A stretch of 64,000 nt of DNA from Cryptomeria japonica (taxonomy: Eukaryota; Streptophyta; Pinopsida; Cupressales; Cupressaceae), in contig NC_081411.1 in the NCBI RefSeq assembly GCF_030272615.1, positions 838,741,388 through 838,805,387 of the forward strand, read 5' to 3'. The first letter of the stretch is position 1. Each line of letters begins with the position of its first letter. The notes beneath the pieces are model-generated. The model was given only the letters and a program-made list of their open reading frames with translations, was not told the origin of the DNA and made no database searches. A program made the translations under genes and the position numbers. Shown piece by piece: positions 1 through 11,507 of this stretch.

Positions 1-458
1 CATACATAAGTCTAGGTTTGATTCTTCGTAATTTCCATGGTCACATGGTAAATTTCCTGCGCATCTCAATTTACACATTAGTACTTCCAAATATCCATAT
101 ATAATATAATTCAATAATATAACAATACACATCATTACTTGCATACAATTTTCATCTACACAGATTGAATACATCTTTTTATCAAGCAAATTCACATAAG
201 CAATTTCATCCCAATTCACATAAACTAAACATACATCATAGTTCTATATTCAGAGTAAAGTCCTGCAAATTCAATAACGATATCTATCATTGCAATATCA
301 TCCTATCTAACAATAATGTAGTGTTCTATATCATAAAGCATATAAGTAAATCACCAAATCATAGCAATGTTATCCAAATCCTGAAATCATATAAGTTCTA
401 AGTCTCAAAAAGCATCAAAATAAAGTATCCATCATAGTCTAAAATTAAAATCCACTGA
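1..458. other. AT-rich stretch without a recognised gene
   Basis: No open frame of note and no recognised motif. The DNA is A/T/C-rich with many short cat/aat runs, in the style of the untranslated parts of the neighbouring retroelement. It probably lies inside the same element as the broken ORF that follows. Confidence 0.5.
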
Positions 459-3320
459 ATGTCAGACTGAGTCGAGGTGAGGCCTCACAACATGTTTGTT
501 GAAATGAGGTCTCAACCTTCTTATGAAGCCATGTCATCACAATTGAGCAATCAATCATGTCAATCCAATCTCTACATGTCTTAGAACTTGGATCAAACTT
601 ATCATGATGATGTAAATGTCCAAATATAAAAACTAGAGGAGAAACTAGCTCAAGAAAATGAGATTTTGGAACAAAGAGTGAAAAACATTGAGAAGAATAG
701 ATCACAAATGTCCAAAATGTTTCAAAAATTTCTAGGTCGAAATCCAAAGATTGAGACAATTGATGTAAGATCTCTTCTTGAATGATCAGACATACCAGCT
801 CTCCTCTCCCAAATAGAGATGATGAAACAATTTCAAGAAAAGAGAAAACATCAATTTCAACATTATGTGCCTCCACAACAAGAACAAGAAGGTGTTTACT
901 ATCAATCAGATTTTCAACCAATACAACCAATGGTTCAACCAATTGTTCAACATATACAACCAATACAACCAATGGTCCAATTTCAACAATATGTCCAACC
1001 AACTATACAATGTCCACAAATGGTTCAACCAATGGTGGAATATCAATGTCAACAACTACAACCAAACATTCAAAAACAAAGGTTGCAACACACACCAACC
1101 CAAGTTTCAAACATGTCAGAACAATTGAACCAAGTCCAATATCAAAACATGAAGTCAGATCAGAACCAACTCCTTGCCAAACAAGTTCAAATTCTAGATA
1201 CAACTATGTCAAAACCTCAAAAGAAAGGTGGCTTTATTGCAATTATCTTAAGAAAATTACCAAGTGAGTTCTTTGAGGAAGATCAAGATAATACACTTAT
1301 GTCTAGCAATGCCTCATCCCCCCACAAACAAATTGACTCTCTAGTGGCATCTATCCCTACACCTTTAGAAGTTTCACAAGAACCTTCTATATTGTCCTCA
1401 TCAAACAATACACCCAAGGATGAAATTATCCAAGGGCTATCCATAATTGATTGCCAAAATAATCCAATTCATGATGCACATCCTTGTCATGTTTCAGAAA
1501 TACAAGACCCAATGCAAAAATGCACATTATTACCATTACCCATTTTAGAGGACCCCATTCAAAGTCCCTCTTCCCCATGTTCAAGCATTGATTCCTTGCT
1601 AGAATCCATCACAAATGTTCAAAGTGCATTTCCTTCATCCCAAAACATTGAGCCCTTGTCAGAATTCTCCATGCATATCCAAAGTCCAACCCCATGTCAA
1701 GAGGATAATTTAGAGCACGAAGAAACGTGTCTTGAAATAGATCAAGATCAAGACCCTAAAACCTTATCATCCCATCCAATTTTTGAATAGGATCCCATTT
1801 CCCCAGACACTCGCAATGATTTCCCTATTCTTGTCCATCCTATCCAAAGTCCTTTTGACACTCCATTCCTTGAGCAAGATCAAGATATCCCAGTCCATCC
1901 AATCCCAAACGATCCCCTTCCATTCCATGAAAAAATTGTCCTTTCAAATCCCATTGACATTCCACTTCCTAAGAAAGATCAAGATATCCCTTCCATCCTT
2001 TCCAATGATCCCATTAAAAGTCAAGAGAAAAGCATCTCTAAAGAGGATTCCAATGATCTTCCTCCTTGTCAAGACCTTATCATTCCTTCAAATCCTCCAC
2101 AAGATCCACTTGTTCCTCCATCTCCACATCCTAATCTAGCATATCCACTCCAAGGTCTCATTTCTTTTGATGATCCCATTATTTCTCCCATTCCATCTCT
2201 TGAAGAGCCTATCATTGAACCATGTCCACTACACAATCCTAGTCCCCCTCATGATCCTAATCCCGCTCATGATTCTAATGTGTCAGTGCAAGATGTTCAT
2301 GAACCCTCGACATGCATAATGGGTTCTTCCACTTTGGTGCAATCTTGTCCACTTCAAGATCTCATTATTTCTCTCATATCATATCCACCTCATAATGGAC
2401 TTGCATCTTCTTCCCAAAGAAAAGAGTATCCTACAAGTCAAGATATTCATAAAGGCAAAGGAGTAGATTTCCATAAGAAAGAATCCCTCCATATCAAAGA
2501 AGATCTTAAGGGTCATGTCTACACAACTCACTCTCAAGACATTGGTATCCCTCCATCAAAATCAAAACATACACCTTCCCCATCATACTTTCCATACATC
2601 TTAGGTCCTTATATCCCTTCATCCTCTATGCAAGGTCAGAAAAGGCACACATCCTTGAGTAAATTTCATCAATCCAAAAGAACTCCATTTCATTCATATC
2701 CATCCATGCATTCCTTTCCCCCTCCAAGCAATTTGGATGCCAAGTATAAAAGTCATAAGTCTAGAAATCCACATGTATTCAAGGATCAACATGTCCAATA
2801 TAATCAACATGTCAAAGCAAAGAACAATATGATCTATAAAGAAAAAGAAATATCCAAAAGGCCACAAAGGCCCACTGAGCAAAATAAAGAAAATTCAAAA
2901 TATATATGGGTTCCTAAATCCCTTATGCAAGCAATACACTCCAAGGAACCACAAAAGCATGAAAAATCAAAAACCATGTGGATCTCTAAGTGGCTCCTTG
3001 AAGCACAAAAGCCTAAAGAAACATCCAACTTGGCATCCAAAGTTACTATTCCTCCATCCAAACCTCTCAAATTTGTTCCTCCATCACCTTCTTCATCCAT
3101 TTTGGGCCCTTATCTCCCAAAATCCCAAGCCTTTCCTCTGTCAAAATCTCAATATCCAAAATACATTTTTCCTCCATCAGTCCATCACCCCTCAAGGTGT
3201 GTGCCAATCTCGATCTTGCCAACATTTCTATCCACTCAAGCACAATTCTTCCAATACCCTATCCATTATCCAATGCATATTTCCAATCCTTCGAACCCTT
3301 TGGTCCAATCCTTTGCATAA
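459..3320 (+). pseudogene. Broken Ser/Pro/Gln-rich accessory ORF of a Tat-like gypsy element (about 950 codons)
   Basis: Function not recognised. One reading frame stays coding-like from an ATG at 459 (or 492) to the TAA at 3318. It is interrupted by in-frame stops near 468, 580, 660 and 781 and by TAG at 1788; the stretch 1791-2279 between the longer open pieces is also open in this frame. The N-terminal part (about 635-860) looks like a charged coiled coil (KLEEKLAQENEILEQRVKNI). It is followed by a Gln/Pro repeat of QPMVQP type (about 910-1080) and then a long Ser/Pro/Asp/His-rich tail. Near the C-terminus IWVPKSLMQA and MWISKWLLEA look like an internal repeat. It is followed by a purine run and 3' untranslated sequence leading to a polypurine tract and LTR, so it sits where Tat-lineage elements carry extra downstream ORFs. 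An N-terminal Gag portion is the alternative; I see no zinc knuckle or enzyme motif. Confidence 0.55.
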
Positions 3321-3489
3321 AACATTGCCTTAGTTTCATCTCTTTTTCCATGTCCTTATCCTACCAATGTCTGTGAGCATACTTTTAAAGCTCATGGTCC
3401 ATTTTTTTCAAGGCTATTATCCAAAAAAAGATGCTTGAGTCCTTCTTCCATCCCCTATCATGTGTCCATCTTCTATTGAAAAAGTCAAA

Positions 3490-3640
3490 ATACAAAAAAA
3501 AAAGTGAAAAAAAAAAGAAAGAAAAAAAAAAAGTAAAGCACAAATAATTCGTTCACTGGTGAAAACCTAGAAAACAGGCACCTTGGGCAAGTACCATGAT
3601 GAAAACCTGGCAAACAAGAATCATGCATAATCTATGAACT
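3490..3640 (+). other. Purine-rich run and GTGAAAACC-type block downstream of the coding region
   Basis: A-rich purine runs (about 3497-3536) are followed by two copies of a 'gtgaaaacct/gatgaaaacctgg' block (about 3558 and 3598) around 'caccttgggcaag'. I recall purine runs plus 'gaaaacc...ggcacctt.gg' blocks just after pol in plant Tat-type gypsy elements. This supports assigning 1-5444 to the 3' part of such an element on the plus strand. The run is not the priming polypurine tract, because no LTR start follows it. Confidence 0.45.
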
Positions 3641-3837
3641 TCTTGCACACCACACTTGGGGGCAGAATTCCTCCTTCATATCCTATTACCCTTCATTATC
3701 CTATCATGCCATGTCATTACCCTTCATATCCTATTGTCCCTCATGTCCAATTTCCTCTTTCCACCTTTGATCTTGACAAGGCTAAGGATCTTCATGAGCA
3801 TCATGTATCTTGTTTGCAGCTTTTAGTCTATCATAGC

Positions 3838-4115
3838 TTTTGGTCTTTATCCATTTTCTTATTACAACCTTTCATCCATATTCCCTGGCTTATTGCAACT
3901 TTCTGCCACTATCCCGTATCCTACCCCGACCTTCAGTCCATGTCCCTTATCCATTCTTGGTCTTGCTTATCCTATCCATATCTTATCACTATCCATACAC
4001 TCTTTCTGTCCCTTGATCTTGATCTAACATAAGGATGCAAAATTTAAACATGGTTTCAAAAACCTCTTGACATGTCCCTCATGCCTTGTTCCTGCTTTAC
4101 ATTGTCATATCCAGT
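3838..4115 (+). repeat. Direct repeat R2, first copy
   Basis: About 260 bp beginning 'ttggtctttatccattttc' recurs with modest divergence at 11859-12113, directly after the second family A LTR. This copy lies in the 3' untranslated region upstream of LTR 5445. Nothing in it looks coding. Confidence 0.8.
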
Positions 4116-4250
4116 CACTTGTCCCATCACTTAATAGACCTTGAAAATTGCATCCCATTGTCTCCATGATAAAAGGCCTTTGTCTTCCCTCTGTCCACCA
4201 ACATTTTAGAAAGCCTATTTCTTCACCTGTCATATTCCTTTCCTTGCTAG

Positions 4251-4437
4251 ACACTGGAGGCAAAATCATAAAAAATTGAAAAATGTCCTTAAAAAATCCC
4301 TAAAAATCATATAATGTCCTGAAAAAATCCCTAAAAATCAAATAATGTCCTGAAAAAAATCATAAAAATTGAAAAATGTCCTGCAATAAATCCCTAAAAA
4401 TTCAAATACATTCCTGAAAAAAATGAACAAAAAAAAT
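4251..4437 (+). repeat. 31-bp minisatellite, about 5 units
   Basis: Units begin 'aatgtcct' at 4282, 4313, 4344 and 4375, exactly 31 bp apart, with degenerate flanking units at about 4251 and 4408. The unit is A-rich ('tccctaaaaatc' core). It lies in the 3' untranslated region of the family A element. It has no spacers and shares no sequence with the 31-bp array at 16409. Confidence 0.85.
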
Positions 4438-4735
4438 TGTAAAAACTCGAAAAAACAAAACACCAATATCCCCTTTGTGCATAGACAGATCTCTGAGCAC
4501 ACATCCAACGACACACAATCACACACTGTGCTTTACTGAAATCACACATTCATAGATGAACTTTTCAATCAAACCAGACATTCAAATTGATTAGACTTGT
4601 CATATCCATCAATCAACATCAATATCATTTGTCCTTGTCACTACTAATATGGGTCTTATACAGGGTGTGGTATACTTGAAACCAGACTGTGTCCTATCTT
4701 AGACGGGGTACCGCATTCCCTAAAACCAGACAACA

Positions 4736-5278
4736 TGATCATCCTATCAACACTTTCAACTTTTGACAATGAAGATCAAGATGTTTGTTTGACTTGTTGG
4801 AATTACCAAGTCTTATCTTTTTTATTGATTTATCTTTGGCTTCGATCATGTTCCTATGTTGCTTGATGATGTCACTAAGTGATTTAGAGTAACCGGGATG
4901 GGTCATGGTCCCTTTTGTTTTTTGTTGTGTTTGCTATTTGTTGAATGTTTGTTACAAACTAGGGCAACTATATCATTAGGTGTCTGTGATAAGTACCTTC
5001 GCTTTGCGAACGCCGCACATACCTCGACCCTTGATGTATGCACCCTAGGATGCTTCACTCATTCTTTGTGTGCGATGTGTCTATATTTTGCAAAAGGGGT
5101 TGTGTTTTAGCTCTGGCCTTCAATGCCATGATGCTCTACATCTGCTTTGCTACAATAAATAAAGGTTCTCACCTACTTATGTGCATTTGTGAAAGCAAGT
5201 TTTCTTTCATCTCTAACTATCCTCTGTCTAATTTCTTCTCACTAACATTTCTTCTGTTAGTCTTGGCAGTCCATTCGA
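4736..5278 (+). repeat. Direct repeat R1, first copy (upstream of the polypurine tract)
   Basis: About 540 bp starting 'catcctatcaacactttc' and ending near 'cttggcagtcc' is repeated at 6871-7413, directly after LTR 5445-6854. Here it lies just upstream of the polypurine tract, so it is 3' internal sequence of the family A element. Small frames in it are not conserved between the copies, which argues against coding. Confidence 0.8.
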
Positions 5279-5430
5279 ATCTATCATTTTCTGTCATTCT
5301 TATCGATCAATTGGCCTCCTTTCTAGCTATTTCCAACCAATTCCTCGAGGGGGCATGCATATGTTATTGTTATTGTCTGGGGCATTTTCATTATTGTTCT
5401 TTGAAACAACGCTTAGAATCGCATTGTCTC

Positions 5431-5444
5431 AAAGAGGGGCAAAA
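5431..5444 (+). other. Polypurine tract of family A (first LTR)
   Basis: AAAGAGGGGCAAAA lies immediately before the LTR start TGTAGACGTC. This is the expected position and composition of the plus-strand primer, so the LTR at 5445 is a 3' LTR in plus orientation. The same tract recurs at 10351-10364, and a near-identical one belongs to element T on the minus strand (34974-34986). Confidence 0.8.
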
Positions 5445-6779
5445 TGTAGACGTCTAAAAATGGTCAATGCTTGCGGAGTCATACTTTAACATTTGCGCAT
5501 TTCCTTATTTTAGGGTTTTTGCGTTGCATTAACATTTCTTCTATGTCGTGCACTTGGTCTTTATCATTTTCGAGCATCGAGTCCTTCTACATTCCTCATT
5601 TTTATCACTTTGGAATTAGGGTTTTGTCCTCTTATCAATCTTGTCATTTTGCGATCGATTTGTCATCGATCCTCATCCTTGTCAATCTTGTCATCTTGAG
5701 ATTCATTTGTCATCGATTGTTGTCATTGTCAATTTTGTCATTTTGTGATCGATTTGTGATCGATCGTCGTCCTTCTCAATCATGTCAATTTGGATCAATT
5801 AGTTATTGTTCCTTGTCAATTGGTGCATTTATCAATCAAGTCATTTATCAAGTTAGAATCATGATCAAATCAACCCTACATCAATTATCTTTTGTCAGGA
5901 CCTAATTGTCATTCTTGCATTTCTAATTCATCTTCTAAGGTTTTATGATTTATTCATTTAATCTTGTTTGCCATTTTCCCTCTAGGTTAAATAATTTATT
6001 TATTTATCCTAAGTCTTCTTGTCACAATTAAATATTTATTTAATTAGCTAATTAATTCCCTCTCTTTTTGTGAATTAATTAATGAATGAAAAATTGTTAA
6101 TTAATTCACTTATTTTTCTAATTTCATCAATTTCTAATTTTCCTAATTCCTAATTTCCACCTAATTTTCTAATTTGCTAAATTTAATTTCCACCTAATCA
6201 ATTCATCTCTAGTCTCTCCCTATTTTTGTGCTTCGGTGGAAGCATGAATTTCTCATGCATCATACCATTGGCATAGCAAGATGTCATAAGCTTTTAGTCC
6301 TCTAATCTTTGCATTGACAATATATCATAATTCATGACATAGAAGGTGTCATAACCTTCTTCCTTCAACTCAATTGTGCCATTTTTTGAAGTCAATTGCC
6401 TCCAATATCAATTTCATGCTAATCTTGTCTTTTCTCTAGTTTATCTATGAATTGGATGAATTTCTTCAATAAAAAGGCCGAATCAATCATGCTTCTAGTA
6501 TCCTTATGCTATCGTCTCATCTTGTCAATTTTGCTTTCACATTATGCTTATGCACTTGAAGGTGAGATCCATAAAACAAAGAAATTTGAAGGAGAAAGAA
6601 GGACAATGGAGAATCATGGAGGAGACATCCACATTTGTGATGGTTTGCATTTGAATTGAACGTTTTATTTCCATATCTCTATTGAATGTTCTTAGGATTG
6701 TTGTCATGGCATTTTGGTTTTGTGATTGAGCTAGTTTAATGTTTATATTGCTTTGATGATTTCCAGATTCCTATCTACA
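5445..6779 (+). repeat. Family A LTR, copy 1 (3' LTR position)
   Basis: It starts TGTAGACGTC right after the polypurine tract and ends CTATCTACA, giving inverted ends TGTAGA/TCTACA. It is homologous over its length to 10365-11852 and in large part to 49887-51404. The last part of the LTR ('gatgatttccagattcctatctaca') is duplicated at about 6830-6854 with A-rich DNA between, so the right edge could also be placed at 6854. U3 carries a dyad-repeat array (5627-5769). The TATA position has decayed to 'tatctatgaattgg'. Confidence 0.8.
5627..5769 (+). repeat. U3 dyad-repeat array, 3 units of about 47 bp
   Basis: The unit is roughly 'gtccttgtcaatcttgtcat' followed by a dyad, GATCGAT-ttgtc-ATCGATC, perfect at 5653-5671. 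There are three units here, two at 10691-10790 and six at 50147-50427, so copy number varies between LTR copies. The array lies upstream of the predicted TATA, where enhancers sit. Confidence 0.75.
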
Positions 6780-6870
6780 TTAAAAAATAAAAAATAAAAA
6801 ATAAAAAAAAATCGTCTTATCAACACTTTGATGATTTCCAGATTCCTATCTACATTAATTAAAAAAAAAA

Positions 6871-7413
6871 TCATCCTATCAACACTTTCAACTTTTGATA
6901 ATGAAGATCAAGTTGTTTGTTTGGCTTGGTTGGAATTAGTGAGTCTTATCATTTATTGATTTATCTTTGATCATTTTCCTATATTGCTCGATGATGTCAT
7001 TGAGTGATTTAGAGTGATCGGGATGGTTCATGGTCCTTTTTTGTTTGTTTGTTGTGTTTGTTATTTGTGGAATGTTTGTTACAAACTGGGGCAACTATAT
7101 CATTGGGTGTCTGCGATAGGTACGTTCGCTTTGTGAATGCCGCACATACCTTGATCCTTGATGTATGCACCCTAGGATTCTTCACTCATTCCTTGTGTAC
7201 AATGTGTCTGTCTTTTTGAAAAAGGGTTGCGTTTCAGCTCTAGCCTTCAATGCTATGATGCTATGCATCCATTTTACTACATTAAATAAAGGTTCTCACC
7301 TACAAAGTGCATTAGTGAAAGCAAGTTTTTCTTCGTCTCTAATAGTCCTTTGTCTCATTTCTTCTTACTAACATTTCTTCCATCAGTTTGGGTAGTCAGT
7401 TCGGTCTAGTGCT
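6871..7413 (+). repeat. Direct repeat R1, second copy (directly after an LTR)
   Basis: It is homologous to 4736-5278 throughout. It starts about 15 bp after the duplicated LTR end, separated by an A-run, and breaks off at 'cagttcg'. No primer-binding site lies between the LTR and this copy, so the LTR is not behaving as a 5' LTR here. Confidence 0.8.
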
Positions 7414-7690
7414 CAGATCTTCAAAGACATAAGTTGCATTATCTCAAGCATTATATCAAGCATTTTATCCATTTCATTTCATACATACATCAAAATAAAC
7501 ACATCAAAATATATCCATACATGTTCCATAATAGTACATAAACAGTGCATAAGACATCCATACATGGAACGTAACCATAAGTCATAACACATTGTATCTC
7601 ATCATATAGATGCATATCATATCATATATCAAAATAATATCAGAGTAGAAAATTGGACTGTCTGTCCTAAGTATGGCCCACAGGCTGACT
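7414..7690. other. Short AT-rich spacer
   Basis: This stretch is rich in 'catacat/atcat' and has no frame or recognised motif. It separates repeat R1 from the C-terminal end of the antisense PMD pseudogene. Confidence 0.4.
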
Positions 7691-9480
7691 ACATAAGTGT
7701 CACACTACATATGTCTCTATCATAAGGAGTACATACCTTTGTCACTGGGTTCTCCCTCTGTCCTCCTCATCCCTACCATGTCTCAAGGATGATGCCCATC
7801 CTGTCCCTGGTCTTGGTTGTGGTGGTCTCATAAGTCCACTCACCCCCATGCTGCTCACTGACCTTCGAGAATCTGGCCTGCTCTCTATCCTCAATCGTGC
7901 CCGATATGACACTTCTCTCTACTCTGGTTTTAACTGCACTCTCATATAGTGTCCTCTAATGGCGTATCTCCTCTCTGGTCTCTACCAACATCTATGCCAT
8001 CTCACATGCACTGGCATCCCTAATTGACCCAATATACTCGATGACTCTCTGTTCTTCTTGTTGTGCCTGGGCTATTGCTATATCTTGAGCCACTGTAAGT
8101 CTAGATATCTCTTCTCTGAACTGATCCTACTCTATCCTCAAGATAGCATTCTATCTCTCTAATGTTGCAATGTGATCATGCTGACTCACTATGGTGGCCC
8201 TACATATCTCCATCTCCTCTATGCTAGCTATCTCCGGCTCTACGGGTATATCCTACAATGACTCCTGATCGGCTGAGTCTAGCTCATAATCATCATCCCC
8301 CTCATCATCATCTTTGTCCTCATCATCCCCCTCATCCTCATCCTCCTCATCCTCATCTTTGTCCTCATCCTATCCAGCGAGTGGGAAGTCCTCCTATCTC
8401 CTAGGTACTAGAATATCAGGATCTGTCAATGGCACTGGCCGTCATCATGCAAACCATTGCTCATACTCCTTTGTCATCCCGACATCCACAACATCTGATC
8501 TCTAATCCCACTGTCTCTACTATAGCTGTGAGAAGTCAGCATATGCTATGTGTGGCTAAATCATCCTCCCCCACTAACTCGTCTCTCTGTGAGATTGACC
8601 AAAGTGTGCAGTCCCTCTCGGTACATCTTGTCTCTCTCCAAACTATCATCTGACTCTCTCTGGTAGGTACATCTCAATCACCCTCTGGTGGTTCACTGGT
8701 CACCCAATCAGGTACCTCTCCTATTTGCAATACGATAGCTCCTCACTATCATCTGACCATCTAGGGCAATCAAGATATGGCCTCTATGTGAACTCTCTCA
8801 ATCTGTCTAGCTCATGTCACCAATACAATATGTATCCAAAAGGACCCTGTCTCAGTGCTCCCCCATAGCAATACACATATGGTTGATGTGGTAATACCTG
8901 TCTCTCTGCAATTGGTTGACATATGGCAATGTGCTCAAATGCCCATACTTGTAACAGTGTGACTCCACAACTCAAAGTCCACACTCCCTGATATGTTATC
9001 TGATGCAACTAAAAATATAGCATAGCAAGCACACATGGTCCCCATGTGTACACCATCCCCTCTATCACCATCCACTCTAGCACTCTTCCCCATCTAATAG
9101 GGAATCCATGTCCTCGTCTGTCCCCTACTAATAGGCATGCTATAACCACTGCTATCACCCCATATCGCCAATCATACTCTAATGCCATGGTCTCCCAGCC
9201 AATTTCCCTCTCTATGATATCCAAATCATCTACGTCGCACTCAAATAATCTGCACAAAGCATCTCCCCATGAATCAGAATGCGGAGGATGCACCATATAT
9301 CCTCTAGTGTCACAGTCGCCTCTCTAGTCACCAAATGGAAAGAGGAAGTCTCTGAATGCCATCGCTCTGCCAATGCAGTAAGCAGACCTGTGTTTTCCCT
9401 AATCTCAAGCATGAATGTGATATAGTATAATCCAATTCTTTCTAATGTATCTCTATCTGTGCTTCTGAGTCTATGTCATA
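7690..9480 (-). pseudogene. Plant mobile domain (PMD) pseudogene, antisense to its host LTR element
   Basis: Read on the minus strand, several frames give a PMD-type protein. The N-terminal block is LLTALAERWHSETSSFHL then VTLEDIWCILRI (about 9390-9280), the typical 'W..E..TFHL...E.TITLEDV..LL.LP' signature of PMD/aminotransferase-like proteins. It continues with VIAVVIACLLVGDRRGHG, a LLQVWAFEHI motif (about 8950) and further remnants. An Asp/Glu-rich tail is encoded at about 8390-8280. Stops and frameshifts are scattered through it (for example near 9233, 9008 and 8815). It is oriented opposite to the family A LTR and polypurine tract downstream (10351-11852). The pseudogene at 36560-38330 has the same motif order and the same relation to a 3' LTR. 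PMD proteins occur both in plant transposons and as host genes; what this copy did in the element is not known. Confidence 0.7.
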
Positions 9481-10350
9481 ACATGAAGCAATCAGGTCGG
9501 TTCTCCCATGTAATCAGTGGATACTGTCGACTCTGCATCACAATTGGGGCACAGTTTGTCAGTTTCAGGGTTTGCTTCTATGGGTTGCATTTCCTCATTT
9601 CATCCACAAATCAGGGTGTTCTTTATCTATTTTGACCTATCCTACTCTTATCCCCCTTTGCGGGATCATTCGCATGTTGTTTTTGGTCAAATTAGGTTTC
9701 CCAGTGCACAACTGCGCCTATGTGCTATGTCCTGCAGTTGTGTAGCATCAACTTGCACCTGTGTACCCTACACAAGTGTAGTACATCCCACACAAGTGTA
9801 GGATGTGCCCACACAGGTGTAGAAGTCCTTTTCCCCATTCCCTATGGGCCCCGCAATGTCCCACAAGCGAGCACAATTCATGAAATTGACAATATGGGTT
9901 TTGAGATACATACCACTGCTCCCGCGTCATCTAGTCATCTGTAGGTGCATACATGTTCCCCAAGGTGATCTACCATTGGAATGTTTTCCATCTCTCTGCA
10001 AGCATCGTTTTCCAGAGAAACAAATCCTTCTCTTTGGCTAGTGCAAATGAGCTCTTTTCACTCTCTTTGTCTCATTTATAGATCTTTGTCAGTGCATTGA
10101 TGGACATGCACTCTCTCCATCTTATGCTGATTGTAGTCTTTTGTGCCTTCAATTTCTTGTCCTTTGTGTATCCAATCCCCGGTTGTTAGTCTGTTTGCTC
10201 CTATCATTTTCTATCATTCTTATCGATCAATTGGCCTCTTTTCTAGATGTTTCTGGCCAATTCCTCAAGGGGGCATGCATATGTCATTGTTATTGTCTAG
10301 GGTATTTTCATTATCGTTCTTTGAAACAATGCTTAAAATCACATTGTCTC
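9481..10350. other. Spacer between the PMD start and the 3' LTR
   Basis: There is no coding frame. In plus orientation it leads to the polypurine tract; on the minus strand it is the upstream region of the PMD gene. It contains the palindrome cluster at 9728-9822, and from about 10200 on it matches 5280-5444. Confidence 0.5.
9728..9822. repeat. Cluster of five TACACAAGTGTA-type palindromes
   Basis: GTGTA half-sites occur at 9740, 9761, 9776, 9796 and 9817. The best full palindrome is TACACAAGTGTA at 9769-9780, with near copies CACACAAGTGTA at 9789-9800 and ACACAGGTGTA at 9811-9821. Spacing is 15-21 bp, about 250-350 bp upstream of the antisense PMD start. Confidence 0.7.
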
Positions 10351-10364
10351 AAAGAGGGGCAAAA
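10351..10364 (+). other. Polypurine tract of family A (second LTR)
   Basis: AAAGAGGGGCAAAA immediately precedes TGTAGACGTC at 10365. It is identical to 5431-5444 and marks the LTR as a 3' LTR. Confidence 0.8.
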
Positions 10365-10690
10365 TGTAGACGTCTAAAAATGGTCAATGCTTGCAGAGTC
10401 ATATTTTAACATTTGCACATTGCCTTATTTTAGTGTTTTTGCCTCGCATTAACATTTCTCCTATGTTTTGCACTTGGTCTTTATCATTTGTGAGCATCGA
10501 GTCCTTCTTCTGCATTCTTCATTTGTCTCACTTTCAAATTTGGTCTTGTCGATAACAATCTTCAGTCATGATTTTGGTCGATCTTATCCTGTCGCATCAA
10601 TGTGCATGCTCATTTGGCATATTTTGACATCGTCAATTCGATTTCATTTTGCACATCGTCAATCCTAATCGATGATAGAATTAGGGTTTT

Positions 10691-10790
10691 GTCCTTTTGT
10701 CAATCTTGTCATCTTGTGATTGATTCATCATTGATCCTTGTCCTCTTGTCAATCTCATCAATTTTGCGATCGATTTGTCATCGATCATTG
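10691..10790 (+). repeat. U3 dyad-repeat array, 2 units
   Basis: Two units of the 47-49 bp repeat described at 5627. The second carries 'gatcgatttgtcatcgatc' at about 10768-10786. This is the shortest of the three arrays in the window. Confidence 0.7.
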
Positions 10791-11500
10791 TTCTTTTTCA
10801 ATCATGTCAATTTGGATCAATTAGTTATTGTTCCTCATCAATTAGCGCCTATCAATTTGATCTCTTTATCAATCTCAATCATTTTTCAGCATTGGTCCTT
10901 TGTCAATCAAAATCATGATCGAATCGACATCAATTATCTTTTGTCAAGACCTAATTGTTGTCCTTGCATTTCTAATTCATCTTCTAAGGTTTTATGATTT
11001 ATTCATTTAATCTTGTTTGTCATTTTCCCTCTAGGTTAAATAATTTATTTATTTATCCTAAGTCTTCTTGTCACAATTAAATATTTATTTAATTGGCTAA
11101 TTAATTCCTCCCTCTTTTTGTGAATTAATTAATGAATGAAAAATTATTAATTAATTTACCTAATTTTCCAATTTACTAAGTTCTCTTAATTCCTAATTTC
11201 CTAATTTTCATCAATTTCTAATTTCCTAATTTCCAATTCATCTAATTTTCTATTTTCTCCTATTTTCCTAATATTTCTCCTAATTTCATGGGAATGACAT
11301 TTTAATCTTGTCATAATTTGTCATAATTTGTCAATCAATCAATTTTGCATAGCAACTTTGTCAATTTTGTCATAATTTGTCAATCAATCAATTTCGCATA
11401 GAAAGTGTCAATTTGTCATAATTTGTCATATTTGTCATTCTTGATTTGAAATTTCCTTTAAAATCTCTTCATGCTAATCTTGTCATCTCTCCAATTTGTC

Positions 11501-11507
11501 TATAAAT
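11501..11507 (+). promoter_or_regulatory. Predicted TATA box of the family A LTR
   Basis: TATAAAT within CCAATTTGTCTATAAATTGG. The same block is present at 51037-51043 (plus) and at 17075-17069 (minus), in all cases in matching positions of family A LTRs. It is the likely core promoter, marking the U3/R boundary shortly downstream. Confidence 0.55.

Noticed and set aside
445-1002. 185-codon open frame on the minus strand
   Set aside because: It is the antisense of the Gln/Pro-rich repeat of the plus-strand ORF; its Val/Leu-rich repeats mirror the CAA/CCA repeats and no domain is visible.
8314-8505. Ser-rich plus-strand frame
   Set aside because: Antisense shadow of the acidic Asp/Glu tail of the minus-strand PMD pseudogene (tcctcatc repeats).
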